A stretch of DNA of 64,000 bases, taken from Halomonas salinarum. GTDB taxonomy: Bacteria > Pseudomonadota > Gammaproteobacteria > Pseudomonadales > Halomonadaceae. A model generated the notes under the pieces. That model made no database searches, had not been told where the DNA came from, and saw nothing but the letters and a program-made list of their open reading frames with translations. Positions 9,284 through 18,004 of this stretch are shown in pieces; within the stretch, counting starts at the first letter, position 1; each line of letters begins with the position of its first letter. The position numbers and the translations under genes are program-made. The stretch is from positions 1 to 64,000 of the forward strand of contig NZ_WWNB01000002.1 of NCBI RefSeq assembly GCF_012062845.1, given 5' to 3'.

Positions 9284-9414
9284 TGAACATACTCCGTTAG
9301 GACTTGCCTGGTAATAGGAACTGCCTGTTGAAGATGTTGCCCTCGGGCCCAAACATTAAGGCTCGAGTCACCACTCAAAGTGGCCATGAGACGCGAAGAT
9401 AGGTGCGCCAGCCC

Positions 9415-9438
9415 TGTACAACACAGTAACTTTGTACA
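9415..9438. promoter_or_regulatory. TGTACA-N12-TGTACA regulatory element
   Basis: Two TGTACA hexamers (9415-9420 and 9433-9438) are 12 bp apart, with a further near match TGGACA at 9444-9449. Because the hexamer is self-complementary, the pair can also be read as the inverted repeat TGTACAA/TTGTACA. From memory, a T(G/A)TACA-N12-TGTA(C/T)A arrangement is the reported binding pattern of LitR-type MerR light-responsive regulators in Pseudomonas. No such regulator is in this window, so the assignment rests on pattern only. Confidence 0.35.
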
Positions 9439-9506
9439 AATACTGGACAATAAGTTCCTTCTGCACACGTTTTTTTTGCGCTTCCTCATTCAAAAGGAAT
9501 AATCCC

Positions 9507-9818
9507 ATGTACAAGCTCGCCTTTTTCGTTCCCGCCGAGCAGGCCGACACCGTCAAGGAGGCCGTCTTCGCAAGCGGTGCCGGCCGCATCGGTGACTACG
9601 AAGCCTGCTGCTTTCAGACCGCCGGCACCGGCCAGTTCCGACCGACAAACGGCGCCGACCCCCATATCGGCCGGGTCGGCGAGCTGGAATATGTCCAGGA
9701 ACTGAAGATCGAGCTGGTCTGCCATGAAACGCTGATTCACGATGCCGTGGCCGCACTCAAGAAGGCCCACCCCTATGAGGAGCCGGCCTATGAGGTCTGG
9801 AGACTAGAAGATTTTTAA
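9507..9818 (+). CDS. Small NIF3/YqfO-like domain protein
   Basis: This 103-residue protein is the stand-alone form of the insert domain found in NIF3/YqfO proteins, with a PII/CutA-like fold. Typical pieces are the opening MYKLAFFVPAEQADTVKEAVF, the glycine-rich GAGRIGDYEACCFQT, the FRPTNGADPHIG loop and the ending AHPYEEPAYEVWRL. The start has AAAAGGAAT upstream. The function of the stand-alone form is unknown; a regulatory or metal-related role is often guessed. It appears monocistronic. Confidence 0.85.
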   Translation: MYKLAFFVPAEQADTVKEAVFASGAGRIGDYEACCFQTAGTGQFRPTNGADPHIGRVGELEYVQELKIELVCHETLIHDAVAALKKAHPYEEPAYEVWRLEDF

Positions 9819-9872
9819 CGCGCTGGGGTGCCAGCCGGTGGCAAAGGAGCCTTCGCCTGGGAAGGTAGAATA

Positions 9873-9894
9873 GCGGCGCCGTGGATGGCGCCGC
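9873..9894. terminator. GC-rich hairpin between convergent genes
   Basis: GCGGCGCC (9873-9880) and its complement (9887-9894) enclose a 6-base loop between the NIF3-like gene and purK, which converge here. CCTTTTAG follows on the plus strand about 10 bases later. It is a weak candidate for a shared terminator. Confidence 0.3.
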
Positions 9895-9978
9895 GGATAG
9901 CGCCTTTTAGTAGGGCTTATGGCAGGGGCTTAGATAGGGGCTTGTGAGAGGACTTGTGTCCTTGAATACCCCCTGAAA

Positions 9979-11133
9979 TCACGTCTCGAAACTCATCCTG
10001 GGGGCCGGGGCCTCGGGGAGCAGGGCCGTGCAGGCGCGCACCTTCTCCATCAGTGCCTCATGAGTCGGCGCCACCAGGTTGACGTGACCCAGCTTGCGTC
10101 CGGCCCGTTCGGTCTTGCCGTAACGATGCAGGTGGCTGTCCTCGATGGCGAGTAGCTCGGCCGGGTCGCCCTCGCGGCCAATCACGTTGACCATGCAGGT
10201 CGGCGCACGGGCCGCGGTATCGCCAAGCGGCAGTCCCTGGATGGCGCGCAGATGGTTCTCGAACTGGCTGGTCGCTGCGCCATCCTGGCTCCAGTGGCCG
10301 GAATTGTGCACTCGTGGCGCCATTTCGTTGGCCATCAATCCGCCGTCGCGGGTCTGGAACAGCTCAAGCGTCAGCACCCCGACGTAATCGAGCTCATCGA
10401 GCAGCGCACGAATATAATCGTCGGCGGTCTGCTGAACGCTGTCATCAAGGTCCGGTAGCGGTGCCACCGAGTAACGCAGGATGCCGTCGACATGCTGGTT
10501 CTCGGCCATCGGGTAGAAGACCACCTCACCGTCGCGGCCACGCACGGCGATGATCGATACTTCCCGTACGAAGTCGACGAAAGTTTCGACGATCAGCCGC
10601 GAATGCTTGATCGAGGCCCAGGCATCGCTCGCTTGCTCAGGCGACTTGAGCACCGCCTGCCCCTTGCCGTCATAGCCCTCGGTGACCGATTTGGCGACCA
10701 CCGGCGTGCCAAGTTCGCGCGCCGCGGCCTCGAGTTCCTCGGCGCTTTCGACCAGGCGGTAGGCCGGAGTGGGAATACTCAGGCGATCGAACAGCGCCTT
10801 TTCCTCGGCGCGGTTCTGGCAGACGCGAATGGCTTCACTGCCGGGGTACACCGGCTTCTGTGCCTCGATGGCCTGCACCAGCGATACCGGCAGATGCTCG
10901 AATTCGTAGGTGACCAGATCAACCTTGGAGAGGAAATCCTCGAGCTGGCGCTGCTGGTCCTTCGGGTCGAGGATCATCACCTCGCCGATGCCGGCGCTCG
11001 GGTTGCCCGTGGTATCCAGGAACACGAAGCGGTTGGCCAGCGGGTAACCAGCAAGGGCCAGCATGCGACCCAGTTGGCCGGCACCCAACACGCCGATGGT
11101 GGTTCCAGTCGCGTTATTCGCAGCATCACTCAT
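9979..11133 (-). CDS. purK: N5-carboxyaminoimidazole ribonucleotide synthase PurK
   Basis: The 384-residue ATP-grasp enzyme converts AIR, bicarbonate and ATP to N5-CAIR in de novo purine synthesis. The N-terminal GVLGAGQLGRMLALAGYPL is the PurK signature. ATP-grasp elements follow (PVVAKSVTEGYDGKGQAVLKS, then ETFVDFVREVSIIAVR), and the metal/nucleotide site is LELFQTRDGGLMANEMAPRVHNSGHW. Length matches the family. The start has AGGAGAAG upstream and lies 11 bp after purE, so the two are cotranscribed and perform consecutive steps. Confidence 0.97.
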   Translation of the reverse strand: MSDAANNATGTTIGVLGAGQLGRMLALAGYPLANRFVFLDTTGNPSAGIGEVMILDPKDQQRQLEDFLSKVDLVTYEFEHLPVSLVQAIEAQKPVYPGSEAIRVCQNRAEEKALFDRLSIPTPAYRLVESAEELEAAARELGTPVVAKSVTEGYDGKGQAVLKSPEQASDAWASIKHSRLIVETFVDFVREVSIIAVRGRDGEVVFYPMAENQHVDGILRYSVAPLPDLDDSVQQTADDYIRALLDELDYVGVLTLELFQTRDGGLMANEMAPRVHNSGHWSQDGAATSQFENHLRAIQGLPLGDTAARAPTCMVNVIGREGDPAELLAIEDSHLHRYGKTERAGRKLGHVNLVAPTHEALMEKVRACTALLPEAPAPRMSFET

Positions 11134-11144
11134 GACAGCTTCTC

Positions 11145-11651
11145 CTACTCAGCCCGGGGATCAGGGTTATCCAGTACCTTCTGCGTCTGCTCGGCCCGGA
11201 AGGCTTCGACGGATTCACGGACCTTGGCATCCTGCAGGCCGACGATCTGTGCCGCCAACAAGCCCGCGTTGGTGGCGCCAGGCTTGCCGATGGCCAGGGT
11301 GCCAACCGCGATACCGCCGGGCATCTGGGCGATCGACAGCAGCGAGTCCAGCCCCTTGAGCGACTTCGACTCCACCGGCACGCCGAGCACCGGCAGCGGC
11401 GTCTGAGAGGCCACCATACCGGGCAGATGGGCGGCGCCGCCGGCACCCGCGATGATCACCGAGAGACCGCGCTCGGCGGCACTCTTGGCGTAGTCGAAGA
11501 GCAGATCGGGCGTCCGGTGGGCGGACACCACCTTGGTCTCGTAGGTCACGCCGAGTGTCTCGAGCATCGTCACAGCATGCTCCATCACCGGCCAGTCCGA
11601 CTTGGATCCCATGATCACGCCAACGCGGGGTGGCTCGTTCGACGGCTGCAT
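11145..11651 (-). CDS. purE: N5-CAIR mutase PurE
   Basis: The 168-residue protein is the class I PurE mutase that rearranges N5-CAIR to CAIR. It shows [16 protein letters not shown] at the phosphate-binding N-terminus, VVSAHRTPD and the [14 protein letters not shown] loop with the catalytic histidine. [24 protein letters not shown] and [20 protein letters not shown] complete the family pattern. The start at 11651 is preferred over a longer frame because AGGAGC lies upstream and residue 1 then falls just before the conserved fold. It is the first gene of purEK. Confidence 0.97.
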   Translation of the reverse strand: MQPSNEPPRVGVIMGSKSDWPVMEHAVTMLETLGVTYETKVVSAHRTPDLLFDYAKSAAERGLSVIIAGAGGAAHLPGMVASQTPLPVLGVPVESKSLKGLDSLLSIAQMPGGIAVGTLAIGKPGATNAGLLAAQIVGLQDAKVRESVEAFRAEQTQKVLDNPDPRAE

Positions 11652-11930
11652 CGCCTTGCTCCTGATAGTTGGGGCTGCACAGCCTTTGGGTGGCGCACAG
11701 CGGGGCGAGGAAACGGCCCGACACAACCAAGGTCCAGCCGCCTGAAAACCGCGCAGCATACCGCCTCGCACGCGCTGGGGGAAGTCTCTTGATGACTGGG
11801 CGTCGCCCGGCGGAGACAGCAACTTGCACCCTGAGTGCGCACTTGGTTGTTAGGGTCGTCCCATCGACGTCGGCAGGATTGCCGGCCATACCGGGGCCCG
11901 CCCTCGACAACACCAGAAGGAGACGCCCAA

Positions 11931-12596
11931 ATGACACGCTACCTGACCCTGATCGCCGCCCTGACCAGCGCCCTTACCCTGGCCGCCTGCGATGCTGGCA
12001 ACGAAGAAACCGCCGCCAACAGCCAGGCAGGCTCAAGCACCAATCAAGACACCGAGCATGGCAAGGAACAGGGCTCGACCGAGAAGAGCCTAAGCCAGCA
12101 GAACGCTGACGGCAAAAATGGCGACCCGCAGGGCGAAGCCCTTGAAAACGCCACCACACTGACGTTGAGCGGCACGCTCAGCGGTCCCGATAACATCAGC
12201 CTGCCGCCCAAAGCCGACATCCACGTGCAGCTGATCGACGTCACCCTCGAGAATGGCAACGCCAAGCTGCTGTCCGAGGAAGTCTTCGACGCCGAGAAGA
12301 TCGCCCTGCCCCTGCCCTTCAGCCTGACCATGCCGAGCCAAGACCTGAACGAAGACCATCGCCAGGTACTCCAGGCCGAAGTCATTGACGCCGATGATCG
12401 GGTGCTGTGGTCGACCGCCGAACCGCAGCCCCTGGCCCTGAGCGCCAACAGCGAGCCGGACCCCATGGCCCTGATGCTGGAACCGGTGGAAACCGCACCG
12501 AACGAGGAACTGGAAGCAGGCGAAGAGGCCGTCAGCCCGTCAGATCAAGAGACAACGACTGACAAGAAAGAAGACAAAGCGCCTGAAAACGCCTGA
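11931..12596 (+). CDS. YbaY-like lipoprotein with acidic tail
   Basis: About 221 residues. The N-terminus is a lipoprotein signal ending in TLAAC (cysteine near residue 19). A 50-residue low-complexity linker rich in Asn, Gln and Ser is followed by a YbaY-type beta-sandwich: LTLSGTLSGPDNISLPPKA, then VQLIDVTLENG and the LPLPFSLTMPSQDL block. The C-terminal 45 residues are strongly acidic. The start has AGAAGGAGA upstream. YbaY-family lipoproteins occur in the envelope and their role is unclear. The gene is monocistronic and ends before a strong terminator. Confidence 0.78.
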   Translation: MTRYLTLIAALTSALTLAACDAGNEETAANSQAGSSTNQDTEHGKEQGSTEKSLSQQNADGKNGDPQGEALENATTLTLSGTLSGPDNISLPPKADIHVQLIDVTLENGNAKLLSEEVFDAEKIALPLPFSLTMPSQDLNEDHRQVLQAEVIDADDRVLWSTAEPQPLALSANSEPDPMALMLEPVETAPNEELEAGEEAVSPSDQETTTDKKEDKAPENA

Positions 12597-12664
12597 GGCG
12601 AGACAGCCATGATGCAATGAGTGCTGTATCACCCTAGCCGTTACCCATATAGCGGCTAAGAAGT

Positions 12665-12695
12665 CCCGCCGGGATCATCCCGGCGGGGCCTTTCT
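12665..12695 (+). terminator. Terminator after the YbaY-like gene
   Basis: CCCGCCGGGA (12665-12674) pairs perfectly with 12678-12687, followed by GGCCTTTCTT. It lies between a rightward gene and the leftward TRAP operon. Confidence 0.8.
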
Positions 12696-12775
12696 TGTCT
12701 GACAGCCTGTCTTTTTAACAGCCCTTTTTATGCGACCTGCCAAGGTCATCGCCTTACGCCAGATGACTGGCGCCA

Positions 12776-14785
12776 TCAGCTCACCGTCGGTGAGGTCTCA
12801 CGGCGACAGGCAAACCAGTTACCGGCAATGGCCAATGCCATCACCGCCGCGCCTGCCATCTCGGCGCGCAGGTCAGGATAGAAGACCCCGACGATCGCCG
12901 GCACGATGGCCAGGCGCACCGGCCACGACATGTGGGTGAACAGGTAGCCCTCCAAAGCCGCGGCGAAAGCCCCCAGTGCCAGGATGGCAATCACGCCATT
13001 CCAGATCACCACCGGCACCGGGCCGCCGGTGATGATCTCCGGGTTGTAGACCATAAACAACGGGATCAGGTAGAGCCCCTTGGCAAACTTCCAGGCCTGA
13101 AAGCCTGTCTCCATCGGTTTGCTGCCGGCAATCGCCGCCCCGGCGAATCCCGCCAGCGCAATCGGCGGTGTGACGTTGGAGTCCTGGGAATACCAGAACA
13201 CCACCAGGTGGGCGATCAACAGCGGCACGCCGAACTCATTGGAAAGTGCCGGCCCAACCAGCACGATCAGCACGATATAGCTCGCCGTGACCGGCAGGCC
13301 CATCCCCAGCACCAGGCTCGCCAGCAGCACCATGAGCAGCGCCAGCAGCAGGTTGCCATCCGAGAAGGCCAGCATCATCGCCGAGAACTTGAGCCCCAGG
13401 CCGGTCAGACCGACCACACCGACGATGATCCCGGCCACCGCACAGGCCATCGACACCGCCACGGCGTTGCGCGCGCCGAGTTCCAGGCCCTGCGTCACCT
13501 TGACGATGCCCGACCACAGCGCCTCAACGATGCGCGGCCCTGTCACCGGTTTGCCTTCGGCTGGCGCCATGAACAGAAACCACACCGAGAAGCGCAGCGC
13601 CGCCACTACCAGCATGGTGATCACCGCAAAGTAGCCCACCCGCATTGGCGACATGTTCATCACCAGCAGCCACACCAGCACCCCCAGCGGCAGCAGGAAA
13701 TGCCAACCCGAACGCATCACCTCGCGCATCTGTGGCAGTTCAGCGCGCGGCATGCCTTGCATCCCCTGCTTGAGGGCAATGATGTGTACGAACAGGTAGA
13801 CAGTCGCAAAGTAAAGCACCGCCGGCAGCACGCTGACCTTGACCACCTCGAGGTAAGGCATCTGAGTATATTCGGCGATCAGGAAGGCGCCTGCGCCCAT
13901 CAGCGGCGGCATGATCTGCCCCCCGGTGGACGCCGCTGCCTCGATGCCGCCGGCCTGGGCCGGCTTGAAGCCGAGTCGCTTCATCAGCGGGATAGTGAAG
14001 GCCCCGGTGGTCACCACGTTGGCAATGGCGCTGCCCGAGATCGAGCCCATGCCCGCCGAGGCGAGCACCGCCGCCTTGGCCGGGCCACCACGCTGGCGAC
14101 CGGTGGCCGCATAGGCCAGATCGATGAAGAACTTGCCGGCGCCGGTGATCTCGAGGAAGGCGCCAAACAGCACGAAGATGAAGATGTAGGTGGCGGCCAC
14201 CCCCATCGGCAGGCCGAAGATGCCCTCCTGGCCCAGGTACAGTTGGCCCACGACTCGATCCAGGCCATAGCCGCGATGCTCCATGATGCCGGGCAGGAAC
14301 TGGCCAAGCCAGGGCAGTTCACCCCGCGGGCCAGCGAAGGCATAAAGCAATGCCAGAATGCCGATCACCGTCATGCCGAGCCCCACCGCCCGGCGGCTGG
14401 CCTCGAGTACCGTGACCGTCGCGATGCAGCCGATGATGATATCGGTATCATTCCAGAAGCCGGCACGGTTGAAGATGTCATCCAGATACAGCACCAGGTA
14501 ACCGCCGGTGACGACCGCCCCGGCGAAGAAGGCCAGGTCGATCACGCCTCCCACGATGCCCCGGCGACGCTTCGGGCCGAAGACAGGAAACATCAGGAAG
14601 GCCAACATCATGATCAGCGCCAGGTGAATGCTTCGCTGATAGAAAAGGCCCAGCGGCTGGATGCCGGCTGAATAGAGCTGAAAAAGCGACAGGCCCACCG
14701 CCACGAAAGCGATCAGCCAAAGAAGGGGGCGCGTATGATTGGCCTGACTGCCAGGCACAACGGGGGAATTTTCCGAATCGCTCAT
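12776..14785 (-). CDS. TRAP transporter fused permease (DctQM type, TAXI system)
   Basis: The 669-residue inner-membrane protein combines the small (DctQ-like) and large (DctM-like) TRAP subunits, as is usual in TAXI systems. The first four or five spans (to about residue 190) are the small subunit. The large subunit carries the family motifs AKAAVLASAGMGSISGSAIANVVTTG and AAASTGGQIMPPLMGAGAFL, then LVLGMGLPVTASYIVL with DSNVTPPIALAGFAGAAIA near the C-terminus. TRAP transporters use the sodium or proton gradient and a periplasmic binding protein to take up organic acids or amino acids; the substrate is not visible. It is last of a three-gene leftward set after the TAXI protein and the DUF1850 protein. 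Confidence 0.93.
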   Translation of the reverse strand: MSDSENSPVVPGSQANHTRPLLWLIAFVAVGLSLFQLYSAGIQPLGLFYQRSIHLALIMMLAFLMFPVFGPKRRRGIVGGVIDLAFFAGAVVTGGYLVLYLDDIFNRAGFWNDTDIIIGCIATVTVLEASRRAVGLGMTVIGILALLYAFAGPRGELPWLGQFLPGIMEHRGYGLDRVVGQLYLGQEGIFGLPMGVAATYIFIFVLFGAFLEITGAGKFFIDLAYAATGRQRGGPAKAAVLASAGMGSISGSAIANVVTTGAFTIPLMKRLGFKPAQAGGIEAAASTGGQIMPPLMGAGAFLIAEYTQMPYLEVVKVSVLPAVLYFATVYLFVHIIALKQGMQGMPRAELPQMREVMRSGWHFLLPLGVLVWLLVMNMSPMRVGYFAVITMLVVAALRFSVWFLFMAPAEGKPVTGPRIVEALWSGIVKVTQGLELGARNAVAVSMACAVAGIIVGVVGLTGLGLKFSAMMLAFSDGNLLLALLMVLLASLVLGMGLPVTASYIVLIVLVGPALSNEFGVPLLIAHLVVFWYSQDSNVTPPIALAGFAGAAIAGSKPMETGFQAWKFAKGLYLIPLFMVYNPEIITGGPVPVVIWNGVIAILALGAFAAALEGYLFTHMSWPVRLAIVPAIVGVFYPDLRAEMAGAAVMALAIAGNWFACRRETSPTVS

Positions 14786-14849
14786 AGAGTCCCTTCATTA
14801 CGATGATATCGCCCGACTGGCCACTAGCCGACGGGCTTAAGAAAAACGA

Positions 14850-15494
14850 TCAGGGCGCAGGCATTGGACGCAGCCCGATACTCACCCGCTGCCCCGCCGC
14901 CAGCTCACTCAAACTTACTGTCTTGCCATCATGGATCAAGCGATGGTTGACCCGCAGCGACCCGACTCTCAGCAGATAGCGATTGCCGAGCACCGGCTCG
15001 TGGATATCTTCGATCCAGTAACCGCCATGGCCGTCACTCACCTGGCGCCCGCGTCCCGGCACATGGCCGAGCCCGGCGGCAAAATCCGGCTGATGGCTGC
15101 GTTCCAGCACCATCCGTCCCTGGTCGTTGCGGTAGCAATCAAGGACCGGGAAGCCTTCAACCGAGTGGTTCCACTCGAGGCACCAGCCCTCGCCCTCTGG
15201 CACCGATAGGCTCACCAGCAGCGTATCGCGACGCCCCCTCACCTCGAGCACGCGATCCTCCGACGGGCCAGCACTGACCTTGGCGGTTGCCGTACCGTCG
15301 TGACGCTGTGATGCAGCACGGACTACCGTGCTGTCAGTCACGGCCAATATCAGTATCGACGCCAAAGCGAACCACAGCGAGGCGATTCCCGACCGGAAAA
15401 CAGGATGACAGGCCATTAGAAAGCGTGAGCCACAACACAAGGGGGCGAGCCTACTGGCCCGCCCCTTTGGATCGTCATGCTTCGAAGACGTCAT
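14850..15494 (-). CDS. DUF1850 protein of the TAXI-TRAP cluster
   Basis: The 214-residue protein contains a DUF1850 domain in its C-terminal two thirds, recognised from the WNHSVEGFPVLDCYR and GYWIEDIHEPVLGNRYLLRVG segments. An N-terminal hydrophobic stretch (about residues 38-55) suggests export or membrane anchoring. The start sits 4 bp after the TAXI gene stop with no clear ribosome site, so it may depend on coupling; an internal ATG at residue 27 is possible. DUF1850 proteins commonly lie between TAXI binding proteins and fused TRAP permeases, as here. Their function is unknown. Confidence 0.82.
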   Translation of the reverse strand: MTSSKHDDPKGRASRLAPLCCGSRFLMACHPVFRSGIASLWFALASILILAVTDSTVVRAASQRHDGTATAKVSAGPSEDRVLEVRGRRDTLLVSLSVPEGEGWCLEWNHSVEGFPVLDCYRNDQGRMVLERSHQPDFAAGLGHVPGRGRQVSDGHGGYWIEDIHEPVLGNRYLLRVGSLRVNHRLIHDGKTVSLSELAAGQRVSIGLRPMPAP

Positions 15495-15498
15495 GTCA

Positions 15499-16458
15499 TT
15501 ACGGACGCTGGGAGTCTGCTATCTCGGCCCCCACTTCCTCGTAATAACGCAGGGCACCCGGGTGGAAAGGAATCGGCGTGGCGTCTGTGCTGAACTCTAC
15601 CGTGGTATCGTTGGCCGCCGGGTGAATGTCGATCAGCTTTTCGGTCTGCTCAAACAACAGCTTGGTGACATCGTAGGCGAGTTGGTCATCCATCGAGGCG
15701 TTGACGGTCAGCACGTTGGGAATGCCGATGGTCTGCACCGGGCCTTCGATGCCCTCATAGATGCCGGCGCGCAGCTGGTAGGGCGCGAACACCTCGGACT
15801 CCTGACGGGCGTTGGCGACTTCCTCATCGGACAGCCCAATCAGGTGGATGTCACGGGTGGTGGCCAGGTTGAGGATCGAGCTGGTCGGCGGACCAACGCT
15901 CCAGAAACCGGCCGCGATATCGCCATCACGCAGCGCATCGGCGGTCTCGTTGAAGTTCAAGCGGCGCGGGTCGAAGTCATCATAGGTGATGCCGTTGGAC
16001 TCGAGAACGGCGCGGGCATTGAGCTCGGTACCACTGCCTGGTGCGCCCACCGACACCACCTTGCCTTTGAGATCGGCAAGATTCTCGATCCCCGAGTCTG
16101 CCAGGGTCACGATCTGGACGGCGTTCGGGTAGAGCGAGGCGATGGCGCGCACGTCTTCTACCTGGCGGCCTTCGAAGTCACCGGTACCGGTGTAGGCCTG
16201 ATAAACCGTGTCGGCCAGGGCAATGGCCAGATCCGAGTCCTCGCGGAAGATCAGCGCCATGTTTTCGACCGAGGCGCCCGTCACCTCAGCAACGGCTTCG
16301 TAGCCTTCAAGCTGGGTGTTGATCAGCTCGGCAAGGCCGCCGCCATAAGGATAATAGGTGCCGCCGGTACCACCCGTGGCAATCGAAATCTGTTGGGCCA
16401 TGGCCGATGATGAGGCCGCGATCAGTGACGCAGCGAGAGCATACTTGAGAACGCGCAT
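15499..16458 (-). CDS. TAXI-family TRAP solute-binding protein
   Basis: About 319 residues. It has a cleavable signal peptide (MRVLKYALAASLIAASSSAMA) followed by the TAXI hallmark ISIATGGTGGTYYPYGGG. Later blocks include VSVGAPGSGTELNARAVLESNGI and an AGFWSVGPPTSSI ligand-site region. It captures the solute in the periplasm for the fused permease. Relatives have been linked to glutamate and other dicarboxylates, but the ligand here is not determined. The start at 16458 is chosen because AAGGAG lies upstream and it begins the signal peptide. Confidence 0.94.
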   Translation of the reverse strand: MRVLKYALAASLIAASSSAMAQQISIATGGTGGTYYPYGGGLAELINTQLEGYEAVAEVTGASVENMALIFREDSDLAIALADTVYQAYTGTGDFEGRQVEDVRAIASLYPNAVQIVTLADSGIENLADLKGKVVSVGAPGSGTELNARAVLESNGITYDDFDPRRLNFNETADALRDGDIAAGFWSVGPPTSSILNLATTRDIHLIGLSDEEVANARQESEVFAPYQLRAGIYEGIEGPVQTIGIPNVLTVNASMDDQLAYDVTKLLFEQTEKLIDIHPAANDTTVEFSTDATPIPFHPGALRYYEEVGAEIADSQRP

Positions 16459-16544
16459 GGAAACTCCTTGTGACAGGGCTTGTGGCACCGCACTTGGTGT
16501 CACAGGACCAGATCCCCGATGTTGTTGGTTATCTGCAGCGACTC

Positions 16545-16568
16545 GGCAACCGGCTCTCGCCGGTTGCC
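16545..16568. repeat. Inverted repeat upstream of the TAXI gene
   Basis: GGCAACCGG (16545-16553) and CCGGTTGCC (16560-16568) form a perfect 9-bp stem with a 6-base loop in the 258-bp gap between yaeQ and the TAXI gene. Neither side is followed by a T-run, so it may be a weak terminator for yaeQ or a structured leader for the TRAP genes. Confidence 0.35.
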
Positions 16569-16716
16569 CTACCAGTTTTATGCATATTCGCTAAAAAGCT
16601 AGCACGGGGTCGCGCGACCTCACCATGCTCATGCGACCAATGGATAGGCTACATCGCTTTTTATTCCCGTCGTTATCTGCTTCGCCACCACCTTGGCCAT
16701 GGACACCGCCTGGTGA

Positions 16717-17259
16717 TCAATCGCGCCCACCCTGAAGCCACTCGAGCGCCAACTCGTGCTGACCACGTTCATCCGTCACGAAAAGCGTGTCTTCAGAAAT
16801 CATGATGGCCCAATTGATGCTGCGCGGCAGATCCTGGGCCAGAGTCTCCAGCGCCTCCTGAGGCAGGGCCGCGATGGACAGATTCTTGAGGGGTGCAACC
16901 GAGGGCAACACCTTGGTTTCCCAGACCCGCAAGCTTCCGTAGGCGAGCAACGACAACTGCTCCGTGCGCCTTGAGCACCAGATCAGGCGTTCGGCATCCG
17001 GCTGACCGACCTCGATCCAGTGCAACACGCGCCCGTCCAGGCTCTTCACCCACAGGGCTGGCTCATCAACATCGGATAGCCCCCGGCCAAAGGCCAGCGA
17101 CTCGTCATACCAAAGCGCATGCGCCAGCAGACGGGCCGCCATGCGCGGCTCCGTCTCGGACGGATGACGAGCCACAGTAAAGCGCAGCGTCTGATAGACG
17201 TTACGATCAAGATCGGTGAGGTTAAGATCCACCTTGTAAGGGGTCGCGGAGAGCGCCAT
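16717..17259 (-). CDS. yaeQ: YaeQ family protein
   Basis: The 180-residue protein matches YaeQ in length and sequence: MALSATPYKVDLNLTDLDRN at the start, TLRFTVARHPSETEPRMAARLLAHAL, then GLSDVDEPALWVKSLDG and HWIEVGQPDAERL. YaeQ resembles the PD-(D/E)XK nuclease fold and retains an acidic cluster, but its biochemical role is not established; early work linked it to RfaH-independent transcription effects. The start at 17259 gives the family N-terminus. The open frame extends far upstream without support. Confidence 0.93.
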   Translation of the reverse strand: MALSATPYKVDLNLTDLDRNVYQTLRFTVARHPSETEPRMAARLLAHALWYDESLAFGRGLSDVDEPALWVKSLDGRVLHWIEVGQPDAERLIWCSRRTEQLSLLAYGSLRVWETKVLPSVAPLKNLSIAALPQEALETLAQDLPRSINWAIMISEDTLFVTDERGQHELALEWLQGGRD

Positions 17260-17443
17260 GCAAAACGTCCAGTCAGGGGTGTCGGGGCAGCAGTTTACTC
17301 CCCTTGCCGCCTCAGCACGATGACGCCGAATGCGGGTCTTGACCACAAGGAAAAAAGATCGCAAAAATCGTGATAATTCCTCTGGCACAAGTCGCCAAAA
17401 CCTTGCATGCTGAACCCATCGAAAGCCAAGTCTACGGAGCGTC

Positions 17444-17731
17444 ATGAGTACGGCACGATTATCGACCGGTTGGGATGCCCTCGAATCCTCGCGAATGGCA
17501 CCTGATCTGGACGTCAGGGAACTGGAAAAGCGCTCGCGCTTGATGCGCATCGTTTCCCGCAAGATCGCTCTTTCCGAGCTCCCCAATCGCGAGATTGCCC
17601 AGCGCGCGGGCATTCCCTCCAAACGGCTCAGCGACCTGCTGGCCGGCAAGATCGAGCATTTCTCGGTCGATGAGCTTCTATCGCTGCGCAACTGCGTCTG
17701 CGTCGATGATGGCAGTCCCCTGCCGCCCTAG
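17444..17731 (+). CDS. Small XRE-like helix-turn-helix protein
   Basis: The 95-residue protein has a central HTH: LPNREIAQRAGIPSKRLSDLLAGKIEHFSVDELLSL resembles Cro/XRE-type domains such as those in antitoxins of the HigA group. The N-terminal 35 residues are charged and helical. The start has ACGGAGC upstream. No toxin-like partner is adjacent: the neighbours are divergent yaeQ and the SelD fusion beyond a terminator. A stand-alone transcription factor is most likely, with its target unknown. Confidence 0.7.
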   Translation: MSTARLSTGWDALESSRMAPDLDVRELEKRSRLMRIVSRKIALSELPNREIAQRAGIPSKRLSDLLAGKIEHFSVDELLSLRNCVCVDDGSPLPP

Positions 17732-17881
17732 AACACGGCCCCTTTTGATATTGAATTGATAAATTGACCTGACGCCACGCGCGAATTGTTGCCTGCGCCC
17801 GAGCACCGTTGCGGTGCCAAAAAGAGCGCCCCATCGACAATGCCACGGCTCCAAGCCACGTCCGGTCAATAGACGATGAAA

Positions 17882-17911
17882 ATCCAGCCTTGTCACGAGG
17901 CTGGATTTTTT
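17882..17911 (+). terminator. Rho-independent terminator before selD
   Basis: ATCCAGCCT (17882-17890) pairs with AGGCTGGAT (17898-17906) and is followed by TTTTT. It lies 150 bp after the HTH gene. It also shows that the long frame starting at 17876 is not the real selD start, because it would begin inside the terminator. Confidence 0.85.
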
Positions 17912-18004
17912 GTTGCTGGCGAATCGCCGCCCATGAGGGTGATGCTTACGCCTCCGGTCGGCAAACGCCGGCTCGCCACCTTCACTTACCTAGCCTCAGA
18001 GACC

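Noticed and set aside
12932-14671. 579-codon frame opposite the TRAP permease
   Set aside because: It is extremely rich in His, Gln and Arg, as expected for the complement of membrane-protein codons.
17444-17731. Antitoxin of a toxin-antitoxin pair
   Set aside because: The HTH resembles HigA-type proteins, but no small toxin gene lies on either side.
17732-17881. Possible small RNA or selC between the HTH gene and the terminator
   Set aside because: The region is AT-rich and ends in a good terminator, but no tRNA fold, promoter pair or known RNA motif could be made out.
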